A stretch of DNA of 59,139 bases, taken from NCBI RefSeq assembly GCF_001434575.1, contig NZ_AZDA01000140.1, positions 87,160-146,298 of the forward strand, in the 5' to 3' direction. How positions within the stretch are numbered: the first letter of the stretch is position 1; each line of letters opens with the position of its first letter. The translations under genes were made by a program, and so were the position numbers. This document shows, piece after piece, positions 1 through 12,100 of the stretch. The notes under the pieces are model-generated. The model searched no databases. It saw only the letters and a program-made list of their open reading frames with translations, and was not told where the DNA came from. The stretch is from Loigolactobacillus bifermentans DSM 20003. Lineage in GTDB: Bacteria; Bacillota; Bacilli; Lactobacillales; Lactobacillaceae.

Positions 1-3000
1 CGATTGCGTCGTGACATTATAGTTCTGGTTCGCCGTTGGATCAGCGGTAACGTCAATGGTATAGGTGCCGACATTGGTGTCATCACTGACATCCGTTAAG
101 GTATAAACTGGCGTCGTGCCTTTTTCAGGCTGGCCGCTGACTGTGGCCGTTAAAGTACCCGTAACACCTTTGCCGTCATAAACTTTCGTGACCGTTGGCG
201 CCGTGATGGTTAATTCAGCTGGTGTAATGGTTAATTGGCCAGCTTGCACGTCATCCGCTGTAATCGTGTAATTCAGATTAACTGCTTGTAACTTCGCTAA
301 GCCGCTAGTGCTCAAAGTCACATCATAACTGCCTGCATTTTCAGAAGCATCGCTGCGGGCAAAATCGTCGCTGGTCCAGTCCGTTGGGGCCATTAAACCA
401 TTTAAGGTTACAGCGTAAGTCGTTGGATCCGTGGCACTGTCCCCATCGTAAACTTTAGTCTGATTGCCAACCTTGATACTGTCTGTTGCCACGCTGGCCG
501 GCGTAATCGTCAGACTGCCCGACTTGGTGACAATGTTATAGTTCTGGTTCGCTGTTTGATCAGCGGTAACATCAATGGTATAGGTGCCGACATTGGTTTC
601 ATCACTGATATCCGTTAAGGTATAAACTGGCGCCGTGCCTTTTTCAGGCTGGCCGCTGACTGTGGCGGTTAAGGCAGCTGTGGCGCCTTTGCCATCATAA
701 ACTTTCGTAACCGTTGGCGCTGTAATCGTGATAGCCGCTGGCGTAATCGTCAGTTGGCCGGCTTGCACGTCGGTAGCTGTGATCGTGTAATTTGAATTAG
801 CCGCTTGTAACTTCGCTAAACCGCTAGTACTCAAAGTAACAGCATAGCTGCCGACGTTTTCAGAAGCAGCGCTACGCACAAAATCAGTGCTAGTCCAATC
901 CGTTGGGGCCGTCAAACCATTCAACGTTACATCATAAATCGTTGGATCCGTGGCAGTGTCGCCATCGTAAACCTTGGTCTGGTTGCCAACTTTGATACTG
1001 TCTGTTGCCACGCTGGCCGGCGTAATGGTCAAGCTGCCTGACTTGGTGACAATATTATAATTCTGGTTCGCTGCTGGATCAGCGGTAACGTCAATGGTAT
1101 AGGTGCCGACATTGGTCTCACCCCTGACATCCGTTAAGGCATAAACTGGCGCAACACCTTTTTCAGGTTGACCGCTGACTGTGGCGGTTAAAGCACTCGT
1201 AACACCTTTGCCGTCATAAACTTTTGTGACCGTTGGCGCGGTAATCGTGATAGTCGCTGGTGTAATGGGTAATTGGCCAGCTTGCACGTCAGCCGCAGTC
1301 ACCACATAATTCAAGTTTGCCGCTTGGAGTTTCGCCAAACCACTGGCACTTAGCGTCACGTCATAACTGCCTGCATTTTCAGAAGCATCGCTGCGGACAA
1401 AGTCGTCGCTGGTCCAGTCGGTTGGCACGGTGACACCAGTGCTAGCGGTCAGGTCGTAGGTGGTTGGGTCGGTACTGGCATCGCCATCGTAAACTTTAGT
1501 TTGGTTGCCAACTTTAATACTATCGGTGGCCACGTTAGCTGGCGTAATGGTCAAGCTGCCTGATTGCGTCGTAATATTATAGTTTTGGTTCGCCGTTGGA
1601 TCAGCGGTAACGTCAATGGTGTAATCCCCCACATGGGTGGCCGTGCTTACATCGGTTAAGGTGTAGTTTAAGGCAGCCCCGTTTGCAGGTTGGCCGACAA
1701 TGGTGGCGGTTAAAGTTTTTGAATAGCCGTTGCCGTCATAAACCTTGGTGATTGTTGGCGCTGTAATGGTCACGTTTGCCGGCGTAATGGTCAAGTGACC
1801 GGCTTGTACGTCGGCAGCAGTCACCGTGTAATTTGGATTAGCGGCTTGTAATTTCGCCAAGCCACTGGCACTTAAGGTAACGTCATAGGTGCCGACATTT
1901 TCAGAACTGCCAGCCCGTTGAAAATCAGTTGCCTCCCAGTCGGTGGCCGGGGCAAGTAAGCCATTGCTCAGGGTCACATCGTAGGTTGCGGGATCTGTTG
2001 TGGCATCACCATCATAGGTTTTCGTTTGGTCACCGAGCTGAATGCTCGTCGCACCCACACTGGCCGGGGTAATCGTTAAGCTGCCCGGTACCGTGGTGAT
2101 CGTGTAATTGGCATTGGCGGCGTCCGTTGCGGTGACAGCAATCGGATACTGGCCTGCATTAACGGCGCCACTAACATCGGTTAATTGATAAACTGGTGTG
2201 ACCCCTTTTGCAGGTTGACCGGCAACGGTGGCCGCTAACGTTGTGGTCACTGCCTGACCATCATAAACTTTGGTTAGGGTTGGTGCGGTGATCGTAATTG
2301 GTGCTGGGGTAATGGTGAAGCTGCCAGCGGTAACGTCTGCGGCGGTTACCGTGTAATTAGGATTAGCAGCTTGCAATTTAGCTAAGCCGGTGGCACTTAA
2401 CGTCACCGCATAGGTCCCGGCATTTTCAGAAGTGTCGCTGCGAACAAAATCAGTACTGGTCCAGTCCGTTGGTGTGGTTAGGCCGTTACTCAGAGTCACG
2501 TCGTAAGCCGTTGGATCCGTGGCACTGTCGCCATCGTAAACTTTGGTTTGGGTGCCAACCACGATACTGTCTGCTTGAACACTGACTGGCGTGATCGTCA
2601 GGTGACCGGCCACCGTGGTGATGCTGTAATTGGCATTATTGGTGGTGGCGCTTGGTGTCACGGCAATGGTGTAGCTGCCCACAGCGGTCTCACCGCTGAC
2701 ATCGGTTAAGCTGTAATCCGGTTGGGCGGCCATGCCGGTGGCGCTGGTCACCGTGGCGGTTAAGGCAGCGGTATAGCCGTTGCCATCATAGGTCTTCGTT
2801 ACCGTTGGCCCTGTAATGGTCACCGCCAATGGGTCAATGATCAAGGCCCCAGATTCAGTGGTAATCGCGTAATTGGCGTTGGCCGTTGGGTCAGTGATCG
2901 CCGCAACCGAATAAGTGCCGGCGTCAATGGCCTGGCTCAAATCACTTAACGTATAGACCACTGGTTGACCAGCGGTTGGTACGCCGGTCACCGTAGCGGT

Positions 3001-4840
3001 CACGGTGGCTTGGTTCGTACCGTCATAAGTTTTGTGCACCGTTGGCACAGTAATGGTCACCGGTGCTTTGGTAATCGTTAATTGACCGGCCATTGTGGTA
3101 AAGCTGTAGTTGGCGTTGGCCGTTGGTGTGACATCAATCGTGTAAGTGCCGGCATTTTTAGCGGCGCTAAGATCTGTTACAGTGTATGTGACTGCCTCGC
3201 CATGGGTCGGTACCCCACTGATCAGCGGGGTGAGGTCGCCGGTATAGGCCGTTCCGTCGTAAACTTTGCTGGCACTAACGGCGGTTAGGCTAACCGGGGC
3301 TGGCGTGATCATCAATGCCCCTGCGGCAACCGATGTTGCGGTTAACGCGTAATTGGTGTTAGCGGCCTGTAATTTGGCTAAACCAGCCGCACTTAAGTTA
3401 ACGTCATAGCTGCCGACGTTTTCACCTGCGGTGCGGGTAAAGTCAGCGGCAGTCCAATCCGTGGGTTCCGTTAACCCATTTGTTAAGGTCACGGTATACA
3501 CGGTTGGATCCGTGCTGGCATCATTATCGTAAACTTTGGTGTTGGTGCTCACTTGTAGACTGCCGTCTTGAACAGGCGCCGGGGTGATGGTCAACAGGCC
3601 GTTACTGGCCGTCACCGTATAATTTGGATTGGCGTCAAGGGTCACCGCAATGGCGTAACTGCCCACCTGGGTATTGGCGCTAACGTCTGCTAACTGATAG
3701 TTCAAGGCCGCGCCGTTGGCTGGAAGACCGGTAATCGTTGGGATCAAAGCGTCGGTATAGCCTTTGCCATCATACGTTTTTGAAACCGTTGGCCCACTGA
3801 TCTGCACTAAAGCCGGGCTAATGGTTAAGTCATTGCTAGCGGTGGTGATTTGATAGTTAGGATTGTCACCTAACACCACGTTAATGGCATAGGTACCAGC
3901 ATTCACATCGGCACTCACATCAGTTAAGCTGTAGGCCAAGGTGTCGCCGGCAGCCACATTGCCACTGATGCTGGCGGTTAACGCCTTGGTATACGCGGTG
4001 CCATCGTAAATTTTAGTCACCCCATTAGCTGTGATCGTCACCGGTGCCGCTGTGATCGTTAAAGCACCGGCTGTGACACCATCAACGGTGACGTTAGGAT
4101 TAAGAGCCTGCAATTTGGCAATGCCACTGGCACTTAAGGTTACCGCATACTGGCCCACATTTTGGCTAGTAATACCAGTGGTATCAAAATCGCTGGCGGT
4201 CCAAGTGGTGGGTGCGGTTAAGCCATCGGCTAAGGTCACCGTGTAAGTGGTCGGATCGGTACTGGCATCGTTGTCGTAAACTTTGCTAGCACTGCCGACG
4301 GTAACCGCCCCGGCCGTTAAAGTCGCTGGCGTAATGGTTAACTGACCGGACTGCGTGGTAATGGTATAGTTGCTGTTGGCTGTTGGGTCAGCATTGACGT
4401 TAATAAGATAGTCGCCCGCAGCTACCGCCGTGCTGACATCTGTCAAACTGTAAACAGGGGTCACGCCTTTAGTCGGTAGGTTGCTTACGCTGGCCGTTAA
4501 GGTCGCCGTGTAGGCCTTGCCATCGTACGTTTTGCTGACGGTTGGCGCCGTGATCGTAATGGCAGCTGGGGTGATTTGGAACAACCCATTTTGCACATCA
4601 CTGGCGTCAAAGGTAAAGGTTGGGTTTGCCGCTTGTAACTTGGCCAGCCCACTGGCGCTTAACGTCACTTGGTACAGGCCAACATTTTGACTGGTCACCC
4701 CGCTGAGATCAAAGTCAGCGGCGGTTAAGGTTGGCACCACAAAGTCTGAATATTGGCTTGGGGCCAACACGGTGAATGTGGTGGGATCGGTGCTGGCATC
4801 GTTGTCGTAAACTTTGCTGGCACCTTGCACCACAATGCTG
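1..4840 (-). repeat. Tandem MBG (KxYDG) domain array
   Basis: About 19 KxYD motifs recur every 240-280 bp. Two domain types alternate, one opening with K(V/T)YDGD..TDP and one with TKVYDGK.Y.A.LTA. At the left edge a higher-order repeat of two domains is clear: the same segment starts at 41, 560, 1079 and 1601, a period of 519-522 bp (173-174 residues). The copies nearest the left edge are the most alike, suggesting recent expansion at the C-terminal side. Confidence 0.8.
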
Positions 4841-7800
4841 GTGGCCAATTGTGGATTTGCCGTCACATCAGCTGGGTTCGCCGGCTGCGTCGCTGTATTA
4901 GGCGTGGGCTGGGTCAATGGCGCTGGCGTGTAGGTAACCGTAACGCTCACGCTGCTTGGTTGGGTGGTGACGGTCGCCAAAGCATCCTCATACGCCGTGG
5001 CCACATCGGCCTGATACCCGGTGACGGTTGGGGTGCTCACTGCCACCGACGCACTGCTTGGAACCCAAGTGGTGGTCCCGGTGACGGCATCAGTAGTCCC
5101 CGTCCAAACCACTGCTTGTGTGTGATCCGCTGGGGTCGCTGTGCCGGCACCAGTATAGTGTACCGTATAATCCGTGCTGATCACTTGGGTGCTGTAACGT
5201 TCCCCTAACACCATGTAATAAGTATGCCCGCTAACACTGCCATCGGCGGCTACTTGTTCTTGATAAGTGATCAACTGATCATTGCTTAAATAAGTGCCAG
5301 TGCTAGGGTCATACATCCCTTTGAAAATGTATTCCGGTGCATCTGGCAGCGCTTGCCCAACAGTAAGGCTCCCTAACCCGGTGACTTGAAACGCATTGTA
5401 AGACGTGCCCACTAAGCCAGTGGTGGTAATCGCTGTGCCAGCCGGCTGTGGCGTGCCCACCCCTGTATCTAGCGCAATGTACCAGCTATCGGTAACATTT
5501 TGAACCGCTTTTAAGGTCATATTGGTATCAATATCACTGCCGAACTGTTGCCCTATGTCATACGTCCCGCCAGTATACGCTTCAACCCTGGTGAGATAAG
5601 TCCAACTTTTATCACTTAAAGCGCCTTGCAACTGATCCGTATCCAGCGTTAACGGATAGCTAATAATCAGTGATGTTTGTGCTGCCACTGGCAAGCCGGA
5701 TACCAAAAGGCCAACTGCTTGCGTCGGATCAGTTGTCGCGCCAGCATCTGTTGTGTAAGTCGTGTGATAACCCGTCACCGCGTTACCGTCTTGATCCGTG
5801 ACCGTCACCGGCCCGGTGAGCGACACACCATCGCCTAATAACACGAAGACCAAATTATCAGTAATATCCGTATTCGAGCCGTTGGTTAAAATGGTTTTCC
5901 CAACTGCCTGATCATCATCTACCCGAATGGTCCCGGTGCTCACTTGCGCCCCACTGTCAGCGGAGCCTTGAACGGCATTGGTGGTTTGGAAAACAGAGGC
6001 TGCCATCACGGTTGCCATGGTGCCTTGCTTGCTTGTTAAATTGTACATATTACCTGCAGCCAGATCTGCTTCTAAACTGCCCAAACTAGCCAATGGCGCA
6101 GTTTGACCGGCAAATTTATAATGGCCGTTAGGTTCCACGTAAATCGTATTGGTACTGCTGATCGTCGTCCCGCCAAGGGTATCGGCATTGATCATAACTG
6201 GAATTTGCAAGGTATTGCTAATTAAATAGTTATTAATCCCTGCAATCGCGATCCGCTGTTGACCATTTTCGTCGGCTAAATGGGTCAACGTCACCCCAGC
6301 CACATTTGTCACAATTTTTTGTTTCACTAACGCATTTAAAATATCACTATCACTGGCAAAAGTCGTGTGTAGTGGTGCAACAACAACCAGCGTCATCGGG
6401 TAAGCCGCTTCCACCGTTAGACCCGAAGCACTGACTTGACTTCGACTGAGAACGACACCTGCATCAGGGTTACCCCGATAACCATTGGTTAATGTCGTGG
6501 TAAGCTGAACGGTGTCACCAGCCTGAACCATGGTGTTACTCGTATTTTGGCCGCCATTTAATAAAACCAGTGGTTCACTATCAAACGGTTGCGCTTTATT
6601 TTGGCTTGCTGCAACTGCCACCGTCCCGTCGATTCCGACTAACTGAAATGTCGTATTCATAGTGACCGTCGTTGCAGCCGTGCCATAAGAGGTCAACCCG
6701 ACACGTGTTGCAATCGTTTTAGCAGGTACACTTGTAACCGCTTTGTTGGTTTTTAATGTGATGCCCACTACGGGATCACTCGCACTGCCTAAAGTCGTGA
6801 GATAATTTGCTTGACCACTGACGTAGGCCATGGTTTCTTGCTGACCACTAGCTGTGGTAAAGGTAATGGTGAGATCCGTGCTTAACCCTGCTGTCGCCAG
6901 ACCACTATCGCTTAAGTTATAGAGGCCTGTAATCCCCATCGGTGAATCAGGATTACTGTTGGTCATCGTCAATGTCGCCTGGTCCAAGTTACCCGTGACA
7001 TAGTTAGATGTGTCCCCAAAACTCCACGTCCAACCTGTATTCCCCGCTTCTAAGGGTAATAATGTTTCATCATAACCATCGTAACCAACACCATCACTTG
7101 CAATTTGCGTTGCAACAATATATTGCAGTGGATCTTGATCACTTTGATTGGTAAAAACATATTCCTGTTGATCTAAAAACCAATCGGAAACAATGGTTGG
7201 CATGCCATAATTCACGTTCCCAGTTGGTGTCGTCACCGCCTGTAACGTAAAATGCATAAAACCAGTTTGGCCTTTCATATCGGAAAAATGCATGCCTGCT
7301 GGAATTGTTAAAACGGCCGTATTGCCTGTAACGGTCATGGTATAACCTAAAGCAAGTGCACTTGCATCGATTGAACTTGCCGTAATTTTAACCGTATCCG
7401 GGAATGTAATTGTAACCGTTGAATCAGCCGTAAATTGTGTGATTGCTGATTGATTCATAATCGTTGAGTAATCGCCGGGATAACGTAACCCGTCAATTGC
7501 CAAATTATTTTGAATATCGTTGACAACTTGACCGTCTTTGATCAAACCGTTTACAATACTCCCCCCTGTTACACCACCATAAAGATTGTAACCTTGATTT
7601 GGCGCACTGGTTTGGGTATAAGTTTTATTCAAAATAAGGCTATTCGTGGCAACCGTCGTCCCGTTTAAAGTGACCGTTATTGGCAAAATGGTGTATTGTT
7701 GCCCATCACTTAAAACTGACGCACTGGTATTTAACTTGAAATAAACATCTGTTGAAACTGCAGCGACAGCCGTTTTAAATGTGTAAGTCACCTGATCACC

Positions 7801-8365
7801 ACTAATACTGGCTTTTGTGCCTGAAATATCCGGCGCTGTAACATTCGTAACAGCTGTTGTGCCCAGATCAATGATCAAGGTATCCCCTGCAGCAAAAGAA
7901 CCAGAAACGGTGACTTTTTGTTGCCCAATATTTTTATCAAAAATGACTTCATTGGCCACATTTTGACTGCCGCCATTTAAAGCAATGGCAATGCCATTGC
8001 TACTGGTTGGTGTTGGCACACTAGGCGTGGTGCTGGCCGTTGAAAAAGTGGCATCCACGAACGTCCGCACCTGACTACTGCTAGCCGCAGTACTAGCGGT
8101 GTTGGTGGTGCTGGCAGTATTAGCGGTTAGCGCGCTACCGACCAGTCCACTAGCTGTGTTTAAATCAGTTGCTTGGCTGGCACTACTAGTCGTCGCCGTA
8201 CTGGCTGCAGCTGAACTAGCGCTAGAAGCGGCACTACTGCTGGTCGCTGAACTAGCAGTATTACTGGTTTTAGCGGCGGCACTGATGGCACTAGAGGCAG
8301 CATTACTAGTTGTTACTGCGCTGGCTGCAGCCGAACTAGTACTGTTACTAGTCGCAACCGCTGCA

Positions 8366-8580
8366 CTGGCAGCGCTAGAGGCGGCACTACTAGTGGCTGC
8401 CGTGCTAGATGTTGCTGAGCTAGCACTGTTGCTGGTCTCAACTGCTACACTGGCAGCGCTAGAGGCGGCACTACTAGTGGTTGCCGTGCTAGATGTTGCT
8501 GAGCTAGCACTGTTGCTGGTCTCAACTGCAGCACTGGCAGCGCTAGAGGCGGCACTACTAGTTGCCGTGCTGGCTGCAGT
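8366..8580 (-). repeat. 84-bp serine/alanine-coding tandem repeat
   Basis: Identical blocks start at 8366, 8450 and 8534, a period of 84 bp (28 residues rich in Ser, Ala and Thr). The premature TAG lies immediately upstream in coding direction, in a degenerate first copy. In-frame recombination between copies would change the linker length, and a suitable deletion would remove the stop. Confidence 0.8.
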
Positions 8581-8793
8581 CTAGCTAACGCTACTACTGG
8601 TCTCGGCAACCGTGCTGGTCGTTGCAGTTGCCGCATGTACTGTTTGTGGGAGCCCAACGAACCCCATCCCGAAGAAAATCGTGGTTAAGCCAGCCACGAC
8701 CCAAGTTTTACCCGATTTATAAAGTTTAAAATGTGATTTTGATGTTGAATAAAGTTGCGCCAAGGTTTGATGGTTTAAGTTTCTAATTTTCAT

Positions 8794-9086
8794 TCAGCTG
8801 ACCCCCTAATTTGATATCATAATGTGCCTTAAGTCTAACTTAAAATCACAATTAATGGCGTCAAATCAACGATTTCGCTGTTCCAACTTTCGAAAATACA
8901 AACTACAAAAAATGAACAAACCCTCGGTAGACGTGTTTTTTATACACCTACCCCCCGTTTCAAGTAGCAAGCACTTTTTAGCAATAAAATTAAAATAATT
9001 TTATATAAAATAAAGTAAAATTTATTATTCCTTGCAATACGGTCCCATTTACAAGTTCAAAATTTTATGGCAACTAGCAGCCGATC
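8794..9086. other. Intergenic region upstream of the MBG adhesin gene
   Basis: AT-rich region with no coding potential that I can support. It holds the direct repeats at 8827-8844 and presumably the adhesin promoter. No convincing -35/-10 pair with 17-bp spacing was found. Confidence 0.5.
8827..8844 (-). promoter_or_regulatory. 11-bp-periodic direct repeat (TTTAAGT / CTTAAGG) upstream of the MBG adhesin
   Basis: Read on the minus strand, TTTAAGT starts at 8844 and CTTAAGG at 8833, exactly 11 bp apart and 34 bp before the ATG. The other two adhesin genes have similar repeats with the same period. An 11-bp period on one face of the helix is typical of OmpR/PhoB-family response-regulator sites; the regulator is not identified. 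Confidence 0.45.
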
Positions 9087-9122
9087 AAAAAAAGCGCTTG
9101 GCCTTAATAACAGGCCAAGCGT
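9087..9122 (-). terminator. Rho-independent terminator of the MucBP adhesin
   Basis: Arms ACGCTTGGCC (9122-9113) and GGCCAAGCG (9103-9095) flank a 9-nt loop and are followed on the minus strand by seven T. It lies 41 bp after the stop codon. Confidence 0.85.
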
Positions 9123-9163
9123 CTTTTCAAACCAAACTTATCTAATCGTAATCCGCTACTTTT

Positions 9164-12100
9164 TTAACGTTGTTGCTGCTTTCCAAAGCGTGCCACAAAA
9201 CCGGTTAAACTGATCAACATCAGACCAATGATCGCTAAACTGGCGGTTGTCCTTTCGCCAGTTTTTGGCAGCTGGTGACCATCTTGTTGTGTCCGTGAAA
9301 CTGGTTTAGTAACGGCTAGCTGTGATCCCGGCTGTTGCCGAACAGCTGTGGTCGTTACTAGCCGGCCCGGTGTAATCGCTGTCGGCACATTGGATACCGT
9401 TGGTTCCGTTGGTTCCGTTGGTTCCGTTGGTTCCGTTGGTTCCGTTGGTTCCGTTGGTTCCGTTGCAGTGTAGGTCACGGTAACGGTGCTGTCAAGCGCA
9501 TTGGCGTCAGGAATTGCAGTGCCAACCACTGGCTGGTCCACTGTATAGCCGGCAAGTTGGGGACTGCTAACGGCCGCAAAAGCACCCTGAGCTTGCCATG
9601 ATCCAACTTGTAATCGTTCCCCTGTGACGCGATCAATCAGCACTTGCCGGGTGCCATTAACCGTTTGAACCACAGTGGCCGGTGCACTGGCCGTGCCGCC
9701 TTGCACCACATACTGGATCGTGCGCGTTAACGTCTTGGTTTCGGTTTGCAACTGGCGATTGTCCGTGTAATACAAGGTCATCGTCTGATCACCAGTGACT
9801 TGCCCGGTTAAAGCGCCCTCCACCCGATCAAAGCTGTAATGCGCAATGGTTGGGGCTTGCAAAGTATACGCATTGCCCACATAGCTGTGTAAAACTTGGT
9901 CAGCTTGTAGCGCATTACCGTATTGATCCACAAACTTAAAGGTTAATGTGGCTGGGGTTTCCGTTGGTACCTGGCCATCTACTTGTTGATAGTGCAAGGT
10001 AATCGTCCCGTCGCCGGTAATCGTGCCACTTAACGCACCATCCGCATCTTGATACGTATACCCAGCAAACGTTGGCGCTGTTAAGTCATAGTGGTTCCCT
10101 ACGTAACCTTTTAAAACTTGGTCAGCTTGTAGTTGATTGCCATATTGATCCATGAACTTAAAGGTTAATATAGCTGGGGTTGCCGTTGGTACCTGGCCAT
10201 CTGCTTGGTGATAGTGCAAGGTGATGGTCCCGTCACCGGTAATCGTGCCACTTAACGCACCATCTACACTTTGGTAGGTATACCCAGCAAATGTTGGCGC
10301 TGTTAGATCATAGTGATTCCCCACGTAGCCCTTTAAAACTTGGTCAGCTTGTAGTGCATTACCGTACTGATCCACAAACTTAAAGGTTAATGTGGCTGGC
10401 GTTTCTGTTGGTACTTGACCATCCGCTTGGTGATAGTGCAAGGTGATGGTGCCATCACCCGTAATCGTACCGCTTAACGCACCATCTGTATTTTGGTACG
10501 TATACCCAGCAAACGTTGGCGCCGTTAAGTCATAGTGGTTCCCCACGTAACCGTTTAAAAGCTGGTCAGCTTGTAGCGCATTGCCATATTGATCCACAAA
10601 CTTAAAGGTCAATGTGGCTGGGGTTTCCGTTGGTACGACTAAATTAGGGCGATAAACATAGGTGACAAATTGGGCTTGGGCTTGATAGGAACCGGTGGTG
10701 GCACCGATCACACCTACCTGCGTATAGCCAGCTAATACTTTAGCTTCGGTTATCCAAGTGGTATCGGCTAAGCCGGTCAAAACAGTTTGCGGGCTGATCA
10801 CATGACCGAGCTCGTCCAAATAAGTTACAGTAACTGGCGCGCTTGGTTTTAATTGATAAACGTACGTCACATCCGCCATAGCGGCCAAATTCAAGTCATT
10901 GTAAAAGGTTCGCAAACTGGAGCCTGGGGTATTCAGATTAAAGTCCATCCAAAAATCATTTTCACCGTCATAAGTCACGGCATCCCCATGGGCAATCGTT
11001 TTCGTCTGAACGTCTCCAGTGGTAAGATCCGTGATCGTCAGCTGAATGGTTCCTGCCTGGTCAAGGCGCGTAACCGTGACATTGATCGGTAAATAAGGCA
11101 TGCGGTATGCGTCCACTGTTTCATCGTAGCGATAATTCGTATAATCTTGCAACCGGAACGTATAGCTATTACCAACGGCTAAATGACGTTTAATATGGTA
11201 ATCGGACACAAACGATGTGTCATCATCGCGACCATATAAGGTATTGGTGTTGGTCACATCTGGCTCAATGTCAGTAGCAGTGATCGGCTGACCGGTCACC
11301 GCGCCATCCACTAATTTCCCCACAAGTTCATAGCCTTGCGGTGCCGTTGTCGCTGTGGTGGCATAGGTGTCGCCTGTGTGAATCATTAATTGGTCACTTG
11401 GCAATTGCGTCAGTTCTTGCCCAGTTGCAGCATCAATGTGGTGCACCGTGGTGGTTAGGGTATTGGGCACCACAAATAATTCGCCAGGGTTCCAATCAAG
11501 GTAAGATACGCCATTTGATTGATACTCATCCCCAAAATTCACATCTACATTGCTGCCACCAAAATGTAAGGCCACGTGTAACGCGCCGGACCATTCATCA
11601 GGTGCAGCGGCCACCGCCGCAATAATTTTCTGATTCGCATCCTCGGGCATAAACGTAAACTGCAAGGTTTCCCCAGCTGGATTGCTTAAAATAGCGCCAG
11701 TCTGGTCCACAAACGTGACGGTAAACGCTTGGGTGATTGGATCGGATGAGAAAACTAACCGTAAGCCGTTAGCAAAGTAACTGGCCACCCAACCGTTAAT
11801 GCCGTCGTTGGCAATGGCAGCGCCGGTCATGATGGGTTGATCGTTAACGTCCCGCACACCTGTAAAATCAGCCACCGCATAAATATTTTGAATGTCCCCT
11901 AATTGGCCCGTTTGATGCACCGCTAAAATTTGACCCTGCGCGGATTGGGTTTGAACCGTAGTCACCGTTAGCGGTAAGCCAAGTACCGTTACAGTTTGAG
12001 TCGCGCTTGTCGGTTGATACGTTAAGGTAACGGCTTGTGGTGTCGTCGTATAAGCACCGGTTAACGCTGCGCTGGCGCTAACGTATTGGAACCCAGGGAT

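Larger units (their letters stand above)
1..8793 (-). pseudogene. Giant MBG-repeat adhesin, KxYKxGKxW signal, interrupted by TAG at codon 71; runs off left edge
   Basis: ATG at 8793 follows AGGGGGTC. The first 70 codons encode a long signal peptide with the motif FKLYKSGKTW near residues 23-32 and an AxA-type cleavage region, then a Ser/Thr/Ala stretch. An in-frame TAG sits at 8581-8583. The same frame then stays open to position 1 wherever I translated it (8580-8460, 7980, 5100, 2100, 60), so this is a nonsense codon and not a frameshift. The downstream part holds Ser/Ala repeats, about 1000 residues of beta-rich extracellular sequence with no motif I recognise, and from about 4840 leftwards some 19 domains with KxYDG/KxYDN motifs (MBG type). 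The LPxTG end would lie outside the window. As read, only a 70-residue peptide is made. Read-through, reversion by repeat recombination, or a sequencing error remain possible. Related KxYKxGKxW proteins are exported and wall-anchored. Confidence 0.85.

Noticed and set aside
8099-8584. 161-codon plus-strand ORF rich in Ala, Leu and Val
   Set aside because: Antisense shadow of the Ser/Ala repeat region of the adhesin; composition follows from the reverse of Ser/Ala codons and there is no ribosome binding site.
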